Positions 9,405-21,190 of a stretch of DNA of 64,000 nucleotides are shown here, piece after piece (within the stretch, counting starts at the first letter, position 1; every line of letters begins with the position of its first letter). Under the pieces are notes generated by a model that worked only from the letters and a program-made list of their open reading frames with translations, made no database searches and was not told where the DNA came from. Source of the DNA: Sorex araneus (taxonomy: Eukaryota > Chordata > Mammalia > Eulipotyphla > Soricidae); contig NC_073306.1 of NCBI RefSeq assembly GCF_027595985.1, positions 99,731,426 to 99,795,425 of the forward strand, in the 5' to 3' direction. A program made the position numbers and the translations under genes.

Positions 9405-10055
9405 GATTTTCATTTTTTGGCCATAGCCATGCCACCGCACCAGGCTGTTTCACTCGGGGCACCCTAAAGGGGGCCGGGTGAGAGCCCTCCCACCCCACGG
9501 GACCCAGCTTTGGCAGCCCAAAACCTCCAGAACCAAAAGCCTCCATGCTCAAGGCCACTCCCCACATGCTCAGGCTGAGCCTCATGTATGAGTGAATGTA
9601 TTCCTGGACCACATGGCTGCACATCATAAGACATTCCCTACCCATTCTCCATAAATACTACACTACATTTGATGGGGTTCAAATAGAAGGCAACAAATCA
9701 TAGAGGGAAATATATACATGAATATATACATATTTTCAGATACATATATGAAAGTTCAGGATGTCATGTTAGTGATATCCTAAAGAATGTCTTAATGGCC
9801 CCTGTCAAAATAGAAAAATCTTCGAAGTTTCCTCTATGGATACTTTATTTGTAGTATTTTCAGTGGTTTTTCATAACAGACAATACAAAATAAATTATTT
9901 CGGTTGTGCTTTGGGACAAGGATTGGGGCTTGGGATGGAAACATCCCAAATTTGGTGGTGGGAAGGTGTAATGGTGGTGGGATTGGTGTTTGAATATTAA
10001 ATGTAATCAAATATTGTGAACTACCTTATAAAATAAAAAAATTAAAAAGCAAATA
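9405..10055 (+). repeat. Old retroelement, family X (L1-3'UTR-like)
   Basis: It matches the reverse complement of 50.40-51.52 kb over its length: 'ccatgccacc', 'ccaggctgtttca', 'ccacatgct', 'cttgggatggaaacatc', 'gtggtgggattggtgtt'. It ends 'ataaaataaaaaaatt'. The tail order resembles the L1 3' ends here, so it may be the 3' part of an old L1 lineage or a non-autonomous derivative. No coding remnant was found. Confidence 0.65.
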
Positions 10056-10106
10056 AAAGATTTTCATTTTTCTCAGGTCAACAAAATTATTTTAATTGCT
10101 TGTAAA

Positions 10107-10338
10107 TTGCAGGTAGGGCATTTGCCTTGCATGAGGCTGACCCAGGTTTGATTCCTCTGTCCCTCTCAGAGAGTCCAGCAAGCTACGAACAGTAGAACAG
10201 TATCCCGCCCGCACGGCAGAGCCTGGCAAGTTACCTGTGGCATATTAATATGCCAAAAACAGTAACAAGTCTCACAATGAAGACGTTACTGGTGCCTGCT
10301 CGAGCAAATCGATGAACAACGGGATGACAGTGCAACAG
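10107..10338 (+). repeat. SINE type B (RTE-type tail), 5'-truncated
   Basis: It begins inside the tRNA-like head ('caggtagggcatttgccttg') and has the type B body ('ccctctcaga', 'cacggcagagcctggcaag', 'tatgccaaaaacagtaac') and tail ('tgctcgagcaaatcgatgaac', 'gggatgacagtg'). The TSD is 'tgcttgtaaa' (10097-10106, 10339-10348). There is no poly(A). Confidence 0.85.
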
Positions 10339-10348
10339 TGCTTGTAAA

Positions 10349-11375
10349 CACTAATTAGTAGAATTTTGAAAGGAGGAGATGAAAACAGCTTCAGGAGAGG
10401 AAAGAAGAAATTTTGGTGGTCTTTGGTTAAAATAAAGAACACTACATTAAAGTCAAAGAAAATGAAAACACTTTAACGGGTATACTAATAAAAATATTTC
10501 TTAAGGGAAGATCATAATGTATTATAAGAATATCCTATTAGGAATTATTCTTAGACCCAGGATTAATAATTGTTATCTTTGCTAAAAATTAGAGAAAGGG
10601 ATATGCTTTTTAAAAAGACACAAAATGAAATTAATGGAATCCTGTCAAAGTGGTGACCAGAACATAAAAAGGCATTTTTAAAAAAAATTTTCAATTCTGT
10701 ATATCACTCTGAATTCTCCCAGTGAATGGCTCATTTAGTTTGAACTACACAGAGTAGGCTGCAACCAAATTAGCCCAGCTTTATGTATAGAAAATCATCC
10801 TGACACCTATCTCTTAGATCACAAGGAAATCCTGAGAGCCAAAGAGCACTTGATATTTGGAGAAAACAGCAGAAACAAAACAAGTAAACAGAAAAGTTGA
10901 CATTAGAGCTATAGCAGCACAAACACAAAGCTACTATTATAAAATAAGGTAATTATAACGTGATCATGAAATGTTATATATACTGTAGAAAAATAAGGCT
11001 AGATAAATGGAAGTGGCTAGTATCTAAATGTTTTAAATTTCTCATCCTTTTAAGTGAAAAAACCCAAAGATTTCTAAACATTTAAAGAGAAAAGTATATT
11101 AAACATATAATAGTTAATGCTAGATAGATCTAAAAACCATGAATTACAGTAGCTGCCTTTGGGAAACATGAATTTGAATGTAGGAAAAAAGCAATTTACG
11201 TTTTAGGCTCCTCTGCATGATTTGAGCTTTTAAAACTAATCTACATTGTTTTGTTTTTAATATCTATGTAGTGCTTTAATATTAAGTGTAACTTAAATTT
11301 AGATATATAATTTGTATAATATAGATGATGCATATAAAACCTGCATAGGTTTAGTTTTTAAAGAAATTATATCCT
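10349..11375. other. AT-rich unique sequence
   Basis: No gene, RNA or recognised repeat is seen. Composition is uniform and AT-rich, without long ORFs. Confidence 0.4.
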
Positions 11376-11377
11376 TT

Positions 11378-11600
11378 TAGGACTGGAGCTATAGCACAGC
11401 CGGTAGGGTGTTTGCCTTGCATGCAGCTGACCCGGGTTCGATTCCTCCATCCCTCTCAGCGGGACAAGCTACCAAGAGTATCCCGCCTACACGGCAGAGC
11501 CTGGCAAGCTACCCATGGCATATTTGATATGCCAAAAACAGTAACAACAAGTCTCACAATGGAAACATTACTGGTGCCCGCTCAAGTAAATCAATGATAC
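11378..11600 (+). repeat. SINE type B, near full length
   Basis: It runs from 'gactggagctatagcacagccggtag', through 'gggttcgattcc' (B box) and 'cggcagagcctggcaagctacc', to the tail 'tgcccgctcaagtaaatcaatga'. The tail is truncated a few bases short of the terminal repeat. Confidence 0.85.
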
Positions 11601-11794
11601 ACTTTTAGAGTAGGATTTCCAAGAGTTTACAAGTCTCTTCATTGCTCAATGACTCTTTTCCAAGAGTCTGAAAATATGTATTATGTACACAGGACACAAA
11701 GCAAAATGGAGAGGCAGAGTAACATTAGTTGACAAGTCACTGCTTAACAGACTAGTTATTCACTTTGCAATGTATTTGGTAGAACCAACCTACC

Positions 11795-11945
11795 TTCCTT
11801 TTGGGCCACATCCAGCAATGCTCAGGGGTTACTCCTGGCTGTGCACTCATTCAGGAATTATTTCTGGTGGTGCTTGGGGGAGATGCTGAGGATCAAACGT
11901 GCAATTGGAAGCACCCTAACTGCTGTACTACTGCTCCAAGCCCCC
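11795..11945 (-). repeat. SINE type A, minus strand
   Basis: Reverse-complement landmarks 'gggccacatccagcaatgctcagggg', 'ttactcctggct' and 'gctccaagcccc' are present. Moderately diverged. Confidence 0.75.
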
Positions 11946-12095
11946 TCTTTGTTGTTTTTTTATGGGCCACACTTGGCAGTGATCAGGGATCTCTACTGGT
12001 GGGGCTCAGGATGTCATATGGGGTCCCAGGGATTGAACCCTTACTTTGAAACATGCAAGGCAAGTGCCCCACCTGTTGTAACTATGTCTCTGAAC
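11946..12095 (-). repeat. SINE type A-like, old, minus strand
   Basis: 'gggccacacttggcagtgatcagg', 'attgaaccctta' and 'catgcaaggcaagtgcccc' in order. More diverged than its left neighbour, which may have inserted at its tail. Confidence 0.6.
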
Positions 12096-12774
12096 ATGGA
12101 GAATATTTTTTAAATTATGTAGGAGTAGGAAAAGAAAGCCCACCAGAATGATAGAAGCCCAATCTCAAACCCATTCTTTTTCACCAGAGAATTTCCAGCC
12201 TTAGATACAGACAGACTCAATAGATTAATAATTCTTTTCCTATCAAACTGGTGCCAGAAGAGAAACATATACAGTAAGAATGAACTTATCCATACCTCTT
12301 CCACTTGAAGGAGCTTGTCATTCCCACTTTAGTGTGCTGGAAGCAAACAAAGAAAAAGGCAAGAGATCCCACCCTTCTGTGCTAATTAATAACCCAATGA
12401 CTCTCTCTACGTGACTATACATTGAAATCACCTAGGAAAGTCTTACGATGTTTCAGGTGTATGTTGTGTCTGCAGAAATTGTTTTAATTGTCCTCAGGTG
12501 TCTTGGCCATTAAAATTTCCCCACATGTATGTATGACTTTTTTCAGAGAGGAAAATTACAGGAAAGTAAACAGGGGCGAATAAATAACCGTGTCATAATT
12601 GGATACATCCATATAAAACTTAGTTAGCTACACACATAAACATGAATATATATACATATACTAAAGGAATACATAGTTCATATTTGTAGATCTTTGGGAA
12701 AGAATCGTTGATCAAGAGATGATTTGGAGGTTCCTGAAAATTTTAGCTTAAAAAAATATATGTATATATTTTTC
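12096..12774. other. Unique sequence
   Basis: No gene or clear repeat seen. Confidence 0.4.
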
Positions 12775-12895
12775 TGTGGCTTTTGGGCCACACTGGGCAG
12801 TGTTCAGTGCTTGACCAAATGCTGTGCCTTGAGTCTAGCCATGCAGATAGCCACATAAAGGTAAAACCCTGTACTAGCTCTCTGACCTCCCATAA
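12775..12895 (-). repeat. SINE fragment, old, minus strand
   Basis: 'cttttgggccacactgggcagtg' and the end 'ctagctctctgacc' fit a highly diverged type A body. Confidence 0.45.
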
Positions 12896-12956
12896 TTTAT
12901 TACTTAAAAAGTAAACATATGCAGGTTTTATATCACATAATGTGCATCATTTATAT

Positions 12957-13205
12957 CACTGTATCATTATATCACTGTCATCCTGTTGCTCATTGATTTG
13001 CTCCAGTGGGCACCAGTAATGTCTCCATTGTGAGACTTGTTAGTTTTTGGCATACCGGATATGCCACGTGTAGCTTGCCAGGCTCTGCCGGGTGGGTGAG
13101 GTACTCTGGGTAGCTTGCCGGGCTCTCTGAGAGGGGCAGAGGAATCGAACCCAGGTCAGCTGTGAGCAAGGCAAATGCCCTACCCGCTGTGCTATCGCTC
13201 CTGCC
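12957..13205 (-). repeat. SINE type B, full length, minus strand
   Basis: The TSD 'catcatttatat' (12945-12956, 13206-13217) brackets it exactly. The plus strand starts with the (cactgtat) terminal repeat, then the RTE-like tail, body, and the tRNA-like head ending 'ctgtgctatcgctcctgcc'. No poly(A). Confidence 0.9.
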
Positions 13206-13217
13206 CATCATTTATAT

Positions 13218-13700
13218 AACACAAATTATTTAAATTTAAAGTTTTAATTTAAAAGTATGTGATTATATACAAATCTGAAAGAAATAACACTTCTATAGCA
13301 ATATATGCTTAGTTCATAGATCTTGGTTCCTAATTATCATTCTCCAATAAAAGAAATTAGATCTTCTTGGGAAAAATGGTTCTGGGACTGTGACAGGAAC
13401 ATTACACAATAAATATTGTAAAGGGACATAGGTAGCAAAGTGGAAGAACTTCCAATAGTCAGAGCTGGAAATATTTGTGCAATAAAATAAACATCATATT
13501 AGATTATAGCCCAAAGTATAAAATTAATATAACAAGAGTTCCTTCTGATATAATTATATAGATAAATTAATAAATGGAGTAAAAGATACTTTTTCTTATA
13601 GAATAGTTGAAAATAGTTTACACAATATTTCCCTTCTCAGAAGGTTTAGTATAATTATTTCCTTATTTGGGGCTAGATGAAATTTTACGAAACCTTTCCA
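13218..13700. other. AT-rich unique sequence
   Basis: No gene or recognised repeat. Confidence 0.4.
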
Positions 13701-13716
13701 AAGAATACAGTAGAGA

Positions 13717-13895
13717 GGGGCTGGAGTGATAGCACAGCGGGTAGGGCGTTTGCCTTGCACGCGGCCGACCCGGGTTCAAATCCCAGCATCCCATATGGTC
13801 CCCTGAGCACCGCCAGGAGTAATTCCTGAGTGCAGAGCCAGGAGTAACCCCTGTGCATCGCCAGGTGTGACCCAAAAAGCAAAAAAAAAAAAAAA
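13717..13895 (+). repeat. SINE type A, young
   Basis: Near-consensus copy with a long A tail and a perfect 16-bp TSD 'aagaatacagtagaga' (13701-13716, 13896-13911). A box 'tagcacagcgggt', B box 'gggttcaaatcc'. Confidence 0.95.
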
Positions 13896-13911
13896 AAGAA
13901 TACAGTAGAGA

Positions 13912-14460
13912 AGGGGAAGAAGAGTAACTCCATAATGCTGGAAGCTAGAAAGTACTACTTTAACTAAGTGATACAAGTTAACACTGATTGTAATCTCAAG
14001 AGGCTCTCCTGGATGTTTTTCTGTAACAAGAAAGACACCTCACCTGTGTGGTAGATTTTTTTATAAACTCAATTTCTGCCTAGTTATGTGAAAAAAAGTC
14101 AGACATCAAAACACAAATTGGAGAGTATTTTACAAAACACCTACTATTAATCCCCAAGGCTGTTGAGGAAAGCAACGAGAGAAACTAAGAAATTTACAGA
14201 GCAGAGATGAGAGGCAAAAGATCACATACACTGCGGTAGCACAGGCTAGATCATGGCAGAGAAAAAGAATGTAATGAAAATGTTGGTGAAACCTGAATGT
14301 AGTTTGGATTGTAAATAATGATAGTAATAATAATGTCCCAGGGAAGGTTTCCCAGTTTTTATACAAATGTTTCACTATCATGTAAAGATGATAATGAGAA
14401 GAAAGAGAAATTGGGGCAAGAGTATACTGGGAACTTTGCGTTATCTCTGCAACATTTTAC
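13912..14460. other. Unique sequence
   Basis: No gene or recognised repeat. Confidence 0.4.
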
Positions 14461-14476
14461 AAATCTAAAAGTTATT

Positions 14477-14643
14477 GGGGCCGGAGCAATAGCACAGTGG
14501 GTAGGGCGTTTGCCTTGCAGGCGGCCGACCTTGGTTCGATCCCCGGCATCCCATATGGACCCCTGAGCACCGCCAGGAGTAACTCCTGAGTGCAGAACCA
14601 GGAGTACCCCCTGAGCATCGCTGGATGTGACCCAAAAAGAAAA
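14477..14643 (+). repeat. SINE type A, young
   Basis: Perfect 16-bp TSD 'aaatctaaaagttatt' (14461-14476, 14644-14659). 'ggttcgatcccc' B box, ending 'gacccaaaaag' with a short A tail. Confidence 0.95.
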
Positions 14644-14850
14644 AAATCTAAAAGTTATTCTAAAAACATTTTTATCTAAATAACAACAGTAGTTAAGTAT
14701 GTGTCACCAAAACCTAAGCTGGGAATAGAGATGTGCAGACTAATTTTACAAAGTAAAACTCTAATAATTTAGTGTTTTAAAACTACCCAGGTGAGTCTAA
14801 CTGCAAATAATATTGGGAGTCACTTTCTTAACCCCTTGAAAACTGTGTTG

Positions 14851-15077
14851 GCGGGGGGGGGGGCTTAGGGTGGGGGGGCTAGGGGCGTGGGGGGGTTGGG
14901 GTGTGAGGGGGCGGGGTGGAGCTATACTGGGATTCTTGGTGGTGGAATATGAGCACTGGTGAAGGGATGGGTATTCGAGCATTGTATAACTGAGATTTAA
15001 ACCTGAAAACTTTGTAACTTTGTAACTTTCCACAATAAAAAATTTAAAAAAAAGACACAATTAGAATATAAAAAAAA
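14851..15077 (+). mobile_element. Very short, young L1 3' end (G-rich 3'UTR type II)
   Basis: Only about 200 bp of 3'UTR is present, nearly identical to 47.09-47.29 kb, including the same G-block pattern, 'ctatactgggattcttggtgg' and the 'actttgtaactttgtaac' duplication. A first A run (~15040-15053) is followed by 'gacacaattagaatat' and a second A run. The flanking duplication 'aaaactgtgttg' (14839-14850) versus 'aaacctgtgttg' (15078-15089) brackets both A runs, which fits a short 3' transduction. Confidence 0.8.
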
Positions 15078-15089
15078 AAACCTGTGTTG

Positions 15090-15475
15090 ATAGAACATGT
15101 GACCATATAAAAAAGATTCTTCCTCCTATTAGAGTAAAGAGAAGCAATTAGAGTAGAAAGTGCAATGAGACAGCATCTTTGGACTATTTGCCACAGAAGC
15201 CAGCAATCTCTGTGGGTTGTGAAAGAAAACTGTCGGTGTTATCACTGCTTTATTTTAAACCACAATGCTTTCCCTTGTCATTTATAAAGTCCTTTTCAGG
15301 TGTGAAATGTGACTCCAGTCATGCTCAGCTTCTGGGTTGCATTGACCAGGTGGAGGCCAAGGAAACAAAAGCCTTTCCTGATCCCTGTCCTTTATCTCCC
15401 CTAGAGAGTAGGAAAACCACGTGGAAGCTTTTCTAGTATCTGCTATCCTGGTTTATTTTGTTAGGATGAGGCTCA
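15090..15475. other. Unique sequence
   Basis: Slightly higher GC than its surroundings. The 85-codon ORF here has no recognisable domain. Nothing else seen. Confidence 0.4.
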
Positions 15476-15530
15476 ACCTGCTGGAGTGATAGTACAGAGG
15501 GTAGGGCATGTGCCTTGCCTACCTCAAAAA
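15476..15530 (+). repeat. SINE head fragment
   Basis: 'ctggagtgatagtacagagggtag' and 'gtgccttgcctacctc' match the SINE head only. Confidence 0.55.
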
Positions 15531-15572
15531 CTGTATTCACCCACAACTGGAATGCTATAAAAACTCATTGCT

Positions 15573-15712
15573 GGGGACTAGAGAGCTTATAAGGCATTTT
15601 TCTTGTAGATGGGCAACACAGGGTTCAATCCCCAGCATAAGATATGGTCCTCTGAGCACCTCCAGGAATAATTTATGAACACAAAGTCAGGAGTATGTGG
15701 CACAGAAACAAA
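15573..15712 (+). repeat. SINE type A, old
   Basis: 'gggttcaatccccagcat', 'tatggtcctctgagcacctcc' and 'gtcaggagtatg' are in order, with a diverged head. Confidence 0.65.
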
Positions 15713-17600
15713 CAATGAACCAAAACACAAACATTTTAAAAATCAACGAAACCAAAAACCCCTTAGTGGATGGTCTGAGGTGTTTCTTCCACTTGAGTGT
15801 AAGGAAAAATAAATGGGCTTTTTGTAAGTCTAGCTCTACTTTGTAGTTTCTTTCATGTCATAGAGCAAGAACCTTCCAGCCATGGAAATTTCTCCACTGA
15901 TACATTAAGGAGTATGTATATGAATTTTTTCTCCCTTTTTCACCAAGTAGGCTCTTTAGGCTTATTAAGGAAAATAGAAAAACTTAGGGTTAAATCAGCA
16001 GTGATTTATAGTGGAAAAATATTCATAGGTGATTCTCGTTTAATCAATTTACAATTTTACAAATCCAGGTAAACAATGCAGAGGAATGCTTCCATGTTCA
16101 CTGCTCAGTGTATTTAAAACTTTTTTACAGCACATAGTAGGCATTTAATGTCTACTGAATAAATAACTACACACCTTCAGGTGACAGGTGTAAGAAATTA
16201 GAAAAAAAAGTCTTGATCATGAGTCATAAAAGTATTACTTATGGTAGAAAATATTAGTATGTTCTTTAAATCTTTGAAAAGATACACAGTTCTGATACAG
16301 GTTAAAAAAAGGCATAATGTTCCATTTATACTACTTTAGTCAACCTTTGTAATTATGTACTACTCTACAGAGGAGAAAAAGAAGAAATGCTCCTGAGATG
16401 AGAAAAAACTACTTATAGAATTTCAAGGATTTATTTAATTTGGCTTCCCAGGGTATCGAGGCATTTTCAAAATACCTTTTTTATATATCAGAGAGCAAAT
16501 CACTTTCTTAGTGCTGAAGAATTCTTACCATTCACTAGAGCACTTAAAACCTTTATTCTGAAGGCCAAAGCTATCTTGGCAGATGATTTTATAGTTTATT
16601 TTCTGGGGGAGAAACAAGACAGAAAATATATGAGAGGCAAACAGAAAGAGAAGAGCGGGTGACTAGAAATGAGTGGTGAGCTGTGAATCAGAAGAGCCAA
16701 ATAGTTCCACAGGAGAACAAAGAGTCAGCCTTTCCTTTCACTGTCAGAGAAATTGGTTCTGGTCAAGAGAAGGTCTGGAAAAAGGACAAGGGGTAAAGAA
16801 AATGCCCTGAGAAGATTTGGTCTAAGACTCTGCCAAGGAAAATATTTCAGAAAAGTTAAACAAGGGAAAGGATATCTGAGATTTGTTATTCCCCTTGGGG
16901 CCTTTCATTATGTTGTTTTGAGCTGAGAAAAAAAAAAAAAGGATTGAAGCAAGGTAAGCTTACCACAAATAAAAATGCTCACAGCTGCCAATGGCCCAAA
17001 TTCCTGAGCGCACAGGGCAAGTGCTGGAAGCTAGAGTGATGGGGAATGTAACCCAAAGATAAAGCAAGGACACAAGGGTAGACTTACCAACCTCAAACTG
17101 AGCATTCTAGATTTTGTCAGCTCTTATTTTGACCATAATGAAAAGACCATCACTATTATCTGAACTAATACTTAATAATAAATTATTCCTTTCTTCTCAA
17201 TATAAGCATTTTTGGCACACACAAAACTATGTGTTAGTGTGTGATTTGATGAGCTTGACACTTATAACCATGAAACCATTACCAAAATCTCTCCCCAATT
17301 TATTTAACCCACCAATTGACCCACCTTGGAAATTACCTTGTTTAAGCAAACAAAGAGAAAGTGGTCCACTCCAGAAAGATTGAATGCAAGTGCAACTGGA
17401 TATTTCCTGCATCTTCCCCACTCACCACGTGGTAGTTTCTCCCATTTTGGGAAACACTGGCATAAGCCTATCCATCTGCACAATTTTCTATTGATGTCTT
17501 TATCGTTATTTTGTGAGAGAACAATTCATGTAAGATACACCCTCTTAAGCAAATTTTTAAATGAATAAGTGGTCAAGGGACTGAGTTAAATGAGAGGTTA
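15713..17600. other. Unique, AT-rich sequence; possible L2/MIR trace
   Basis: No gene seen. Around 16,125-16,170 'cacatagtaggcatttaatg' and 'tactgaataaataa' resemble the 3' end of an ancient L2/MIR element. The rest is unassigned. Confidence 0.4.
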
Positions 17601-17617
17601 AAAAATTAAATGGTTCT

Positions 17618-17793
17618 GGGGCTGGAGTGATAGCACAGCGGGTAGGGCGTTTGTCTTGCACGCGGCCAACCAGGGTTCGAATCCCAGCATCCCATATGTT
17701 CCCCTGAGCACTGCCAGGGGTAATTCCTGAGTGCATGAACCAGGAGTGACCCCTGTGCATTGCCGGGTGTGACCCAAAAAAAGCAAAAAAAAA
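17618..17793 (+). repeat. SINE type A, young
   Basis: Perfect 17-bp TSD 'aaaaattaaatggttct' (17601-17617, 17794-17810) with an A-rich start, as L1 endonuclease sites have. Near-consensus body. Confidence 0.95.
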
Positions 17794-17994
17794 AAAAATT
17801 AAATGGTTCTGTGAACAGTGTTGAAATCCTGAATAACAATATTGAGAGTCCCTTGGTTCTGTTGTCCTTTTCAAATTGGACAAACTTAGAATGATAGAAA
17901 ACCTCAACTCCTTCGTTCCTTTCACCCTCCTTTTTTATGGCAGGCATTTTGCCATGCTTTAAAATTCAAAAAAGACATAAGTCATAATGGAGCT

Positions 17995-18115
17995 TATCAG
18001 GCTTTATTTGGTGATAATTATTTATTGAAATTCTTATTATGTGTCAGGCACTGAGTGTACCAGGGAAAACGAAACAGATCATAATTTCTGCTTTCCTGAC
18101 TTGTCCTTTTCTCCT
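17995..18115 (+). repeat. LINE2-like 3' fragment (ancient)
   Basis: 'ttattatgtgtcaggcactg' followed by a diverged 'aaaacgaaacaga...tttctgctttcctga' matches the order of the L2 3' end (caggcactg ... aacaaaacagac ... cctgccctca). Confidence 0.55.
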
Positions 18116-18149
18116 AAGAAACTGCAGATTCTTTAGGAATTATAGATTT

Positions 18150-18390
18150 AGGCACTGGAGAGATGGCTCAAAAGGTTAGAGCACATGCCTTGCATGTACT
18201 AAACTCCAGGTTTGAGCCCTGGCACCAAAAGATCCTGTTAGCACTGCCAAATGTAGTTCTGGTGGCACTCAGGTCTACTGGCCCCAAAAAGCACTTTAGC
18301 AGCAGAAATGATTAGGCGACAGACAATGGGCTGAGTATTGCTGGAAGTGATGCCAGAATGAGCTCCCTGAGCACTGTTTAAGATTAAAAT
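18150..18390 (+). repeat. Old SINE, variant body
   Basis: 'cactggagagatggctcaaaagg', 'tgccttgcatgtact' and 'ggtttgagccctggcac' are head and B box. The downstream part differs from types A and B and resembles 59.2 kb, so it may be an older subfamily. Confidence 0.55.
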
Positions 18391-18532
18391 GACGTTGATT
18401 TAATTTTAATTTCTAACTGTGAAATTCATAAGGCTTAGCGTATAATATCAGGTAGCACATGTTGGGATTCAGACCTAATCCTATTAAAGGACAGAGGCAA
18501 GCTGCTGAAGCTTATAAAATTATTTATTTTGG

Positions 18533-18712
18533 GCTAGAGAGATAGTACAGTGGGAAAGGTGATTGCCTTGCATGTGGCTGACTCAAATGCAATCCCTGGC
18601 ATCACATATGGTTCTCTGAGTACTTCCAGCAGTTATTCCTGAGCATGGATCCAGGAAAAAGTAAATCATGATCACCACTTAGTGTGGCACCCCTCTCAAT
18701 AAAAAAAAAAAG
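18533..18712 (+). repeat. SINE type A, old
   Basis: 'gggctagagagatagtacagtggg', 'atcacatatggttctctgag', then an A-rich tail. Diverged, no clear TSD. Confidence 0.7.
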
Positions 18713-18714
18713 TA

Positions 18715-18840
18715 TTCTTAGAGCCTTGTATCCTAGTCTATAAAGTTGGGACAGTACCTGCTGTCTAGAGCAGGCATATGAGTATTATAATATCACATAG
18801 TGTTGGGTACACAGTTGATTCTCAAAATAGTTGATTTTTT
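18715..18840 (+). repeat. MIR-like 3' fragment
   Basis: 'aaagttgggacagtacctgc', then 'gtattataatatcacatag' and 'acacagttgattctcaaa' follow the order of the MIR 3' half. Weak similarity. Confidence 0.4.
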
Positions 18841-20996
18841 TTCATTTTCTTTATTCATAATTAATTGGTGTGGTGACGTGGCTGTTTCTTTATATGTGAA
18901 AGTGTGTTGCCTGAGAGGCTGGTACGTCCAGTAACTAACACACACACACTATGTAGAGACAAATAATTAATCAAAAATAACTAAAAGAACATTTGAACTG
19001 TTTTCAACATCCACAATTTTATGAAAAATTTAATTAGATACTGTCTTGGAATTGTGGTTTTTATTTGACTCAAAAAGTGAGTCCAAAGTCCAGGCATCCA
19101 ATTTACTTAAAGTTTCAGATGGGCTTAGTTTTTTATTAAGCCCCTGATATGGCAGACATTTTCTAGATGCTTCCAATATGCTAAAACATTCAATCCTTCC
19201 AAAACCTTACTGGGAAAGATATTTTAAACATGTGACAAAAGAAAGTCAGTAAAATTAATATGATATAAATTCAATATAGCAAAATTCAGTATAACTCAAT
19301 TAACTAGTGCCTAAACTCAAGATTTTCTCATAATTCAAATTCATATCGTCCTCACTATAGGGCTCAGGTTAGGTTACAATTAAACTGGAACTTGATTTGT
19401 TTGGCAGAAGGGACATAGGTATTGGATACTTTTAAACTTTTGGTCCCTGGTAACCAGCTTGTATATCCTCTGCTCATTTCATAACATCACCAAGGGCTAC
19501 CCCTTGGACAGGATTTTTACCATTGCCTGGGCAGCACAGGTGTTCAGAGTAAGATCTAAACTAATGGTGTAGAATTTCCCAAGTGCTGGATTCTGGGTTT
19601 TCAAACCCTCAGCTGAAGATACGGTGGGAAATAAGAAGCCAGTATATTGTTTTCCATCTTTCAAAAAAAGGTTTTTAGATGGGCAGAGGACAAAGGAGAT
19701 CATTCCAATTCATGTTTAAGAGGTCACTGGTGCATTAGCAAAGACCTTTAAATATTTGTTATAGCATAGTTAAGTATAGAATGTTAGATTTGTATGTAAA
19801 TTTTCTCATTAAGCTCAAAGAAAATAATTTTGCCTAGAGGCATCCATATGCAAATTTAGTAAACCAGGTGCCAGCTATATTTCATAACAAGCCCAGAAAA
19901 TAAGGGCACTGCATTAGAAGAGCTAATTCTCATTAGGTCATTTGTGAATGGCAAAACTTCCTCTGTGAGGCTTTGCAGTTTCTTTCTCCTCAGAGAAGCT
20001 CAGTTTAGGTTTTGTTTTCTTAAGTGACCAACAGAAGCTGAAAGAAAAGAAAATAGAGGAAAATGACTCTTCAAAGGTCTGCTGAACTATGGTTATGAAG
20101 CCCAAAATAGCAAATTATGTAAACACTGTTTTGCATACTAAACTCAAGTTTTGCATTAAATATTTGCAGCATGGGGAAGATATTATACACAGATCAAATC
20201 CTCAAACAATTCTCTACTGCCACCTGAGAATTGAATCAATCCTACTCCTGAATTTCCCATTATCAATGTGTTATTAAGATCTTGTGCAGTTACTATGGGA
20301 ATGGCATGTCTGAAAAAAGATCTGCTTCTGTTGTCACAGAAGCAACAAAAATGATTTGTTATCAGACTTGATATTTTCACCATTTGAGAGATGTCTAGAC
20401 TTGTTACTGTTCTTACGGCACCTTTTATTAAAGTAATTGATATGTTAATTGTACACAAGGGGGATGCTAATATTAGAGAGGTGAGATCTACTCTTGCTAA
20501 TTTGAAGATAAGAGTTGTCAGGGAAGCAGAGAACTTTGCCAGGGAATAAGGGGAGGAATGTTTTTCTCTGAGTTTTGATATTTGCTTCCACAACTGGGAC
20601 ATATCTGCTGAGCAAGAAGAAATTTTGCTAGCAGACTTTCTCTGGACTTGGACTGAAATTCTTCCCTGAGTATACATATTTCCATCTAGAATATTTATTT
20701 GAAAGTGCTGATTGCTGGTTCTTCTGAAAATCTGACTTGGAGAGTGAAGGAGGCTTATAAATCTCTGATTAAGAAAATGACATAGATGCAGGTGGTCCTT
20801 GGCCCATACCTTGGGAAATAATGAGTCCAAAATTGTATAAGCCACATCTGGCACACATGCATTTTATTTGGTCCAGAAAATATTGGCTCACTAAATACTT
20901 CAGAAAAATACATCACTTCTCACCATTAAAAATAAAAATACTTCATATATCATCCTATTAATATATTTTTAATTTTCTTATTATTTCAGAAAATGG
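18841..20996. other. Unique sequence with a 223-codon open frame
   Basis: No gene assigned. MIR/L2-like traces may lie near 19,150-19,240. The region contains the open frame reported separately at 20183-20854. The rest is AT-rich without repeats I recognise. Confidence 0.4.
20183..20854 (-). other. Unassigned 223-codon open frame
   Basis: The longest frame in the window outside L1. The predicted peptide (MPDVAYTILD...) is rich in Ser, Leu and Ile and shows no signal peptide, zinc finger or catalytic motif I recognise. There is no CpG-rich promoter, splice context or poly(A) signal that I can tie to it. It may be chance, or the shadow of a decayed gene or pseudogene on the plus strand, where a 47-residue stretch rich in charged residues (near 20,410-20,550) is also open. 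I do not call it a gene. Confidence 0.2.
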
Positions 20997-21190
20997 CTCC
21001 CAGTGGTGCTCAGAAGGTTGTGGAGCCCCTCCCAGCAATTCTCAGCCAACAAGGCTGGTGGTTCAATGCAAGGGTCAGAGGATATAATGCTATTCAGCCC
21101 TGAAGAGCTAGTGACTCTCATGTCACTCCTGACCTACAGGGCTACATCTGGTGATGCTCAGACGATGTGGTTTCAGAGATGGAACAAAAG
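20997..21190. repeat. Old repeat, family D
   Basis: 'ggtggttcaatgcaagggtcagaggatata' resembles 'gtggttcaaaacaggggtcagaggatga' at 53.9 kb and a similar stretch at 39.98 kb. Type unknown, possibly an old SINE derivative. Confidence 0.4.

Noticed and set aside
13717..13895. True tRNA genes at the SINE heads (A and B boxes)
   Set aside because: No cloverleaf with a matching acceptor stem. The boxes are part of a repeated ~170-bp SINE.
13663..13976. Minus-strand open frames reading GHTWRCTGVTPGSAL-like peptides at many sites
   Set aside because: The same peptide recurs wherever a type A SINE lies; it is the antisense translation of the SINE body.
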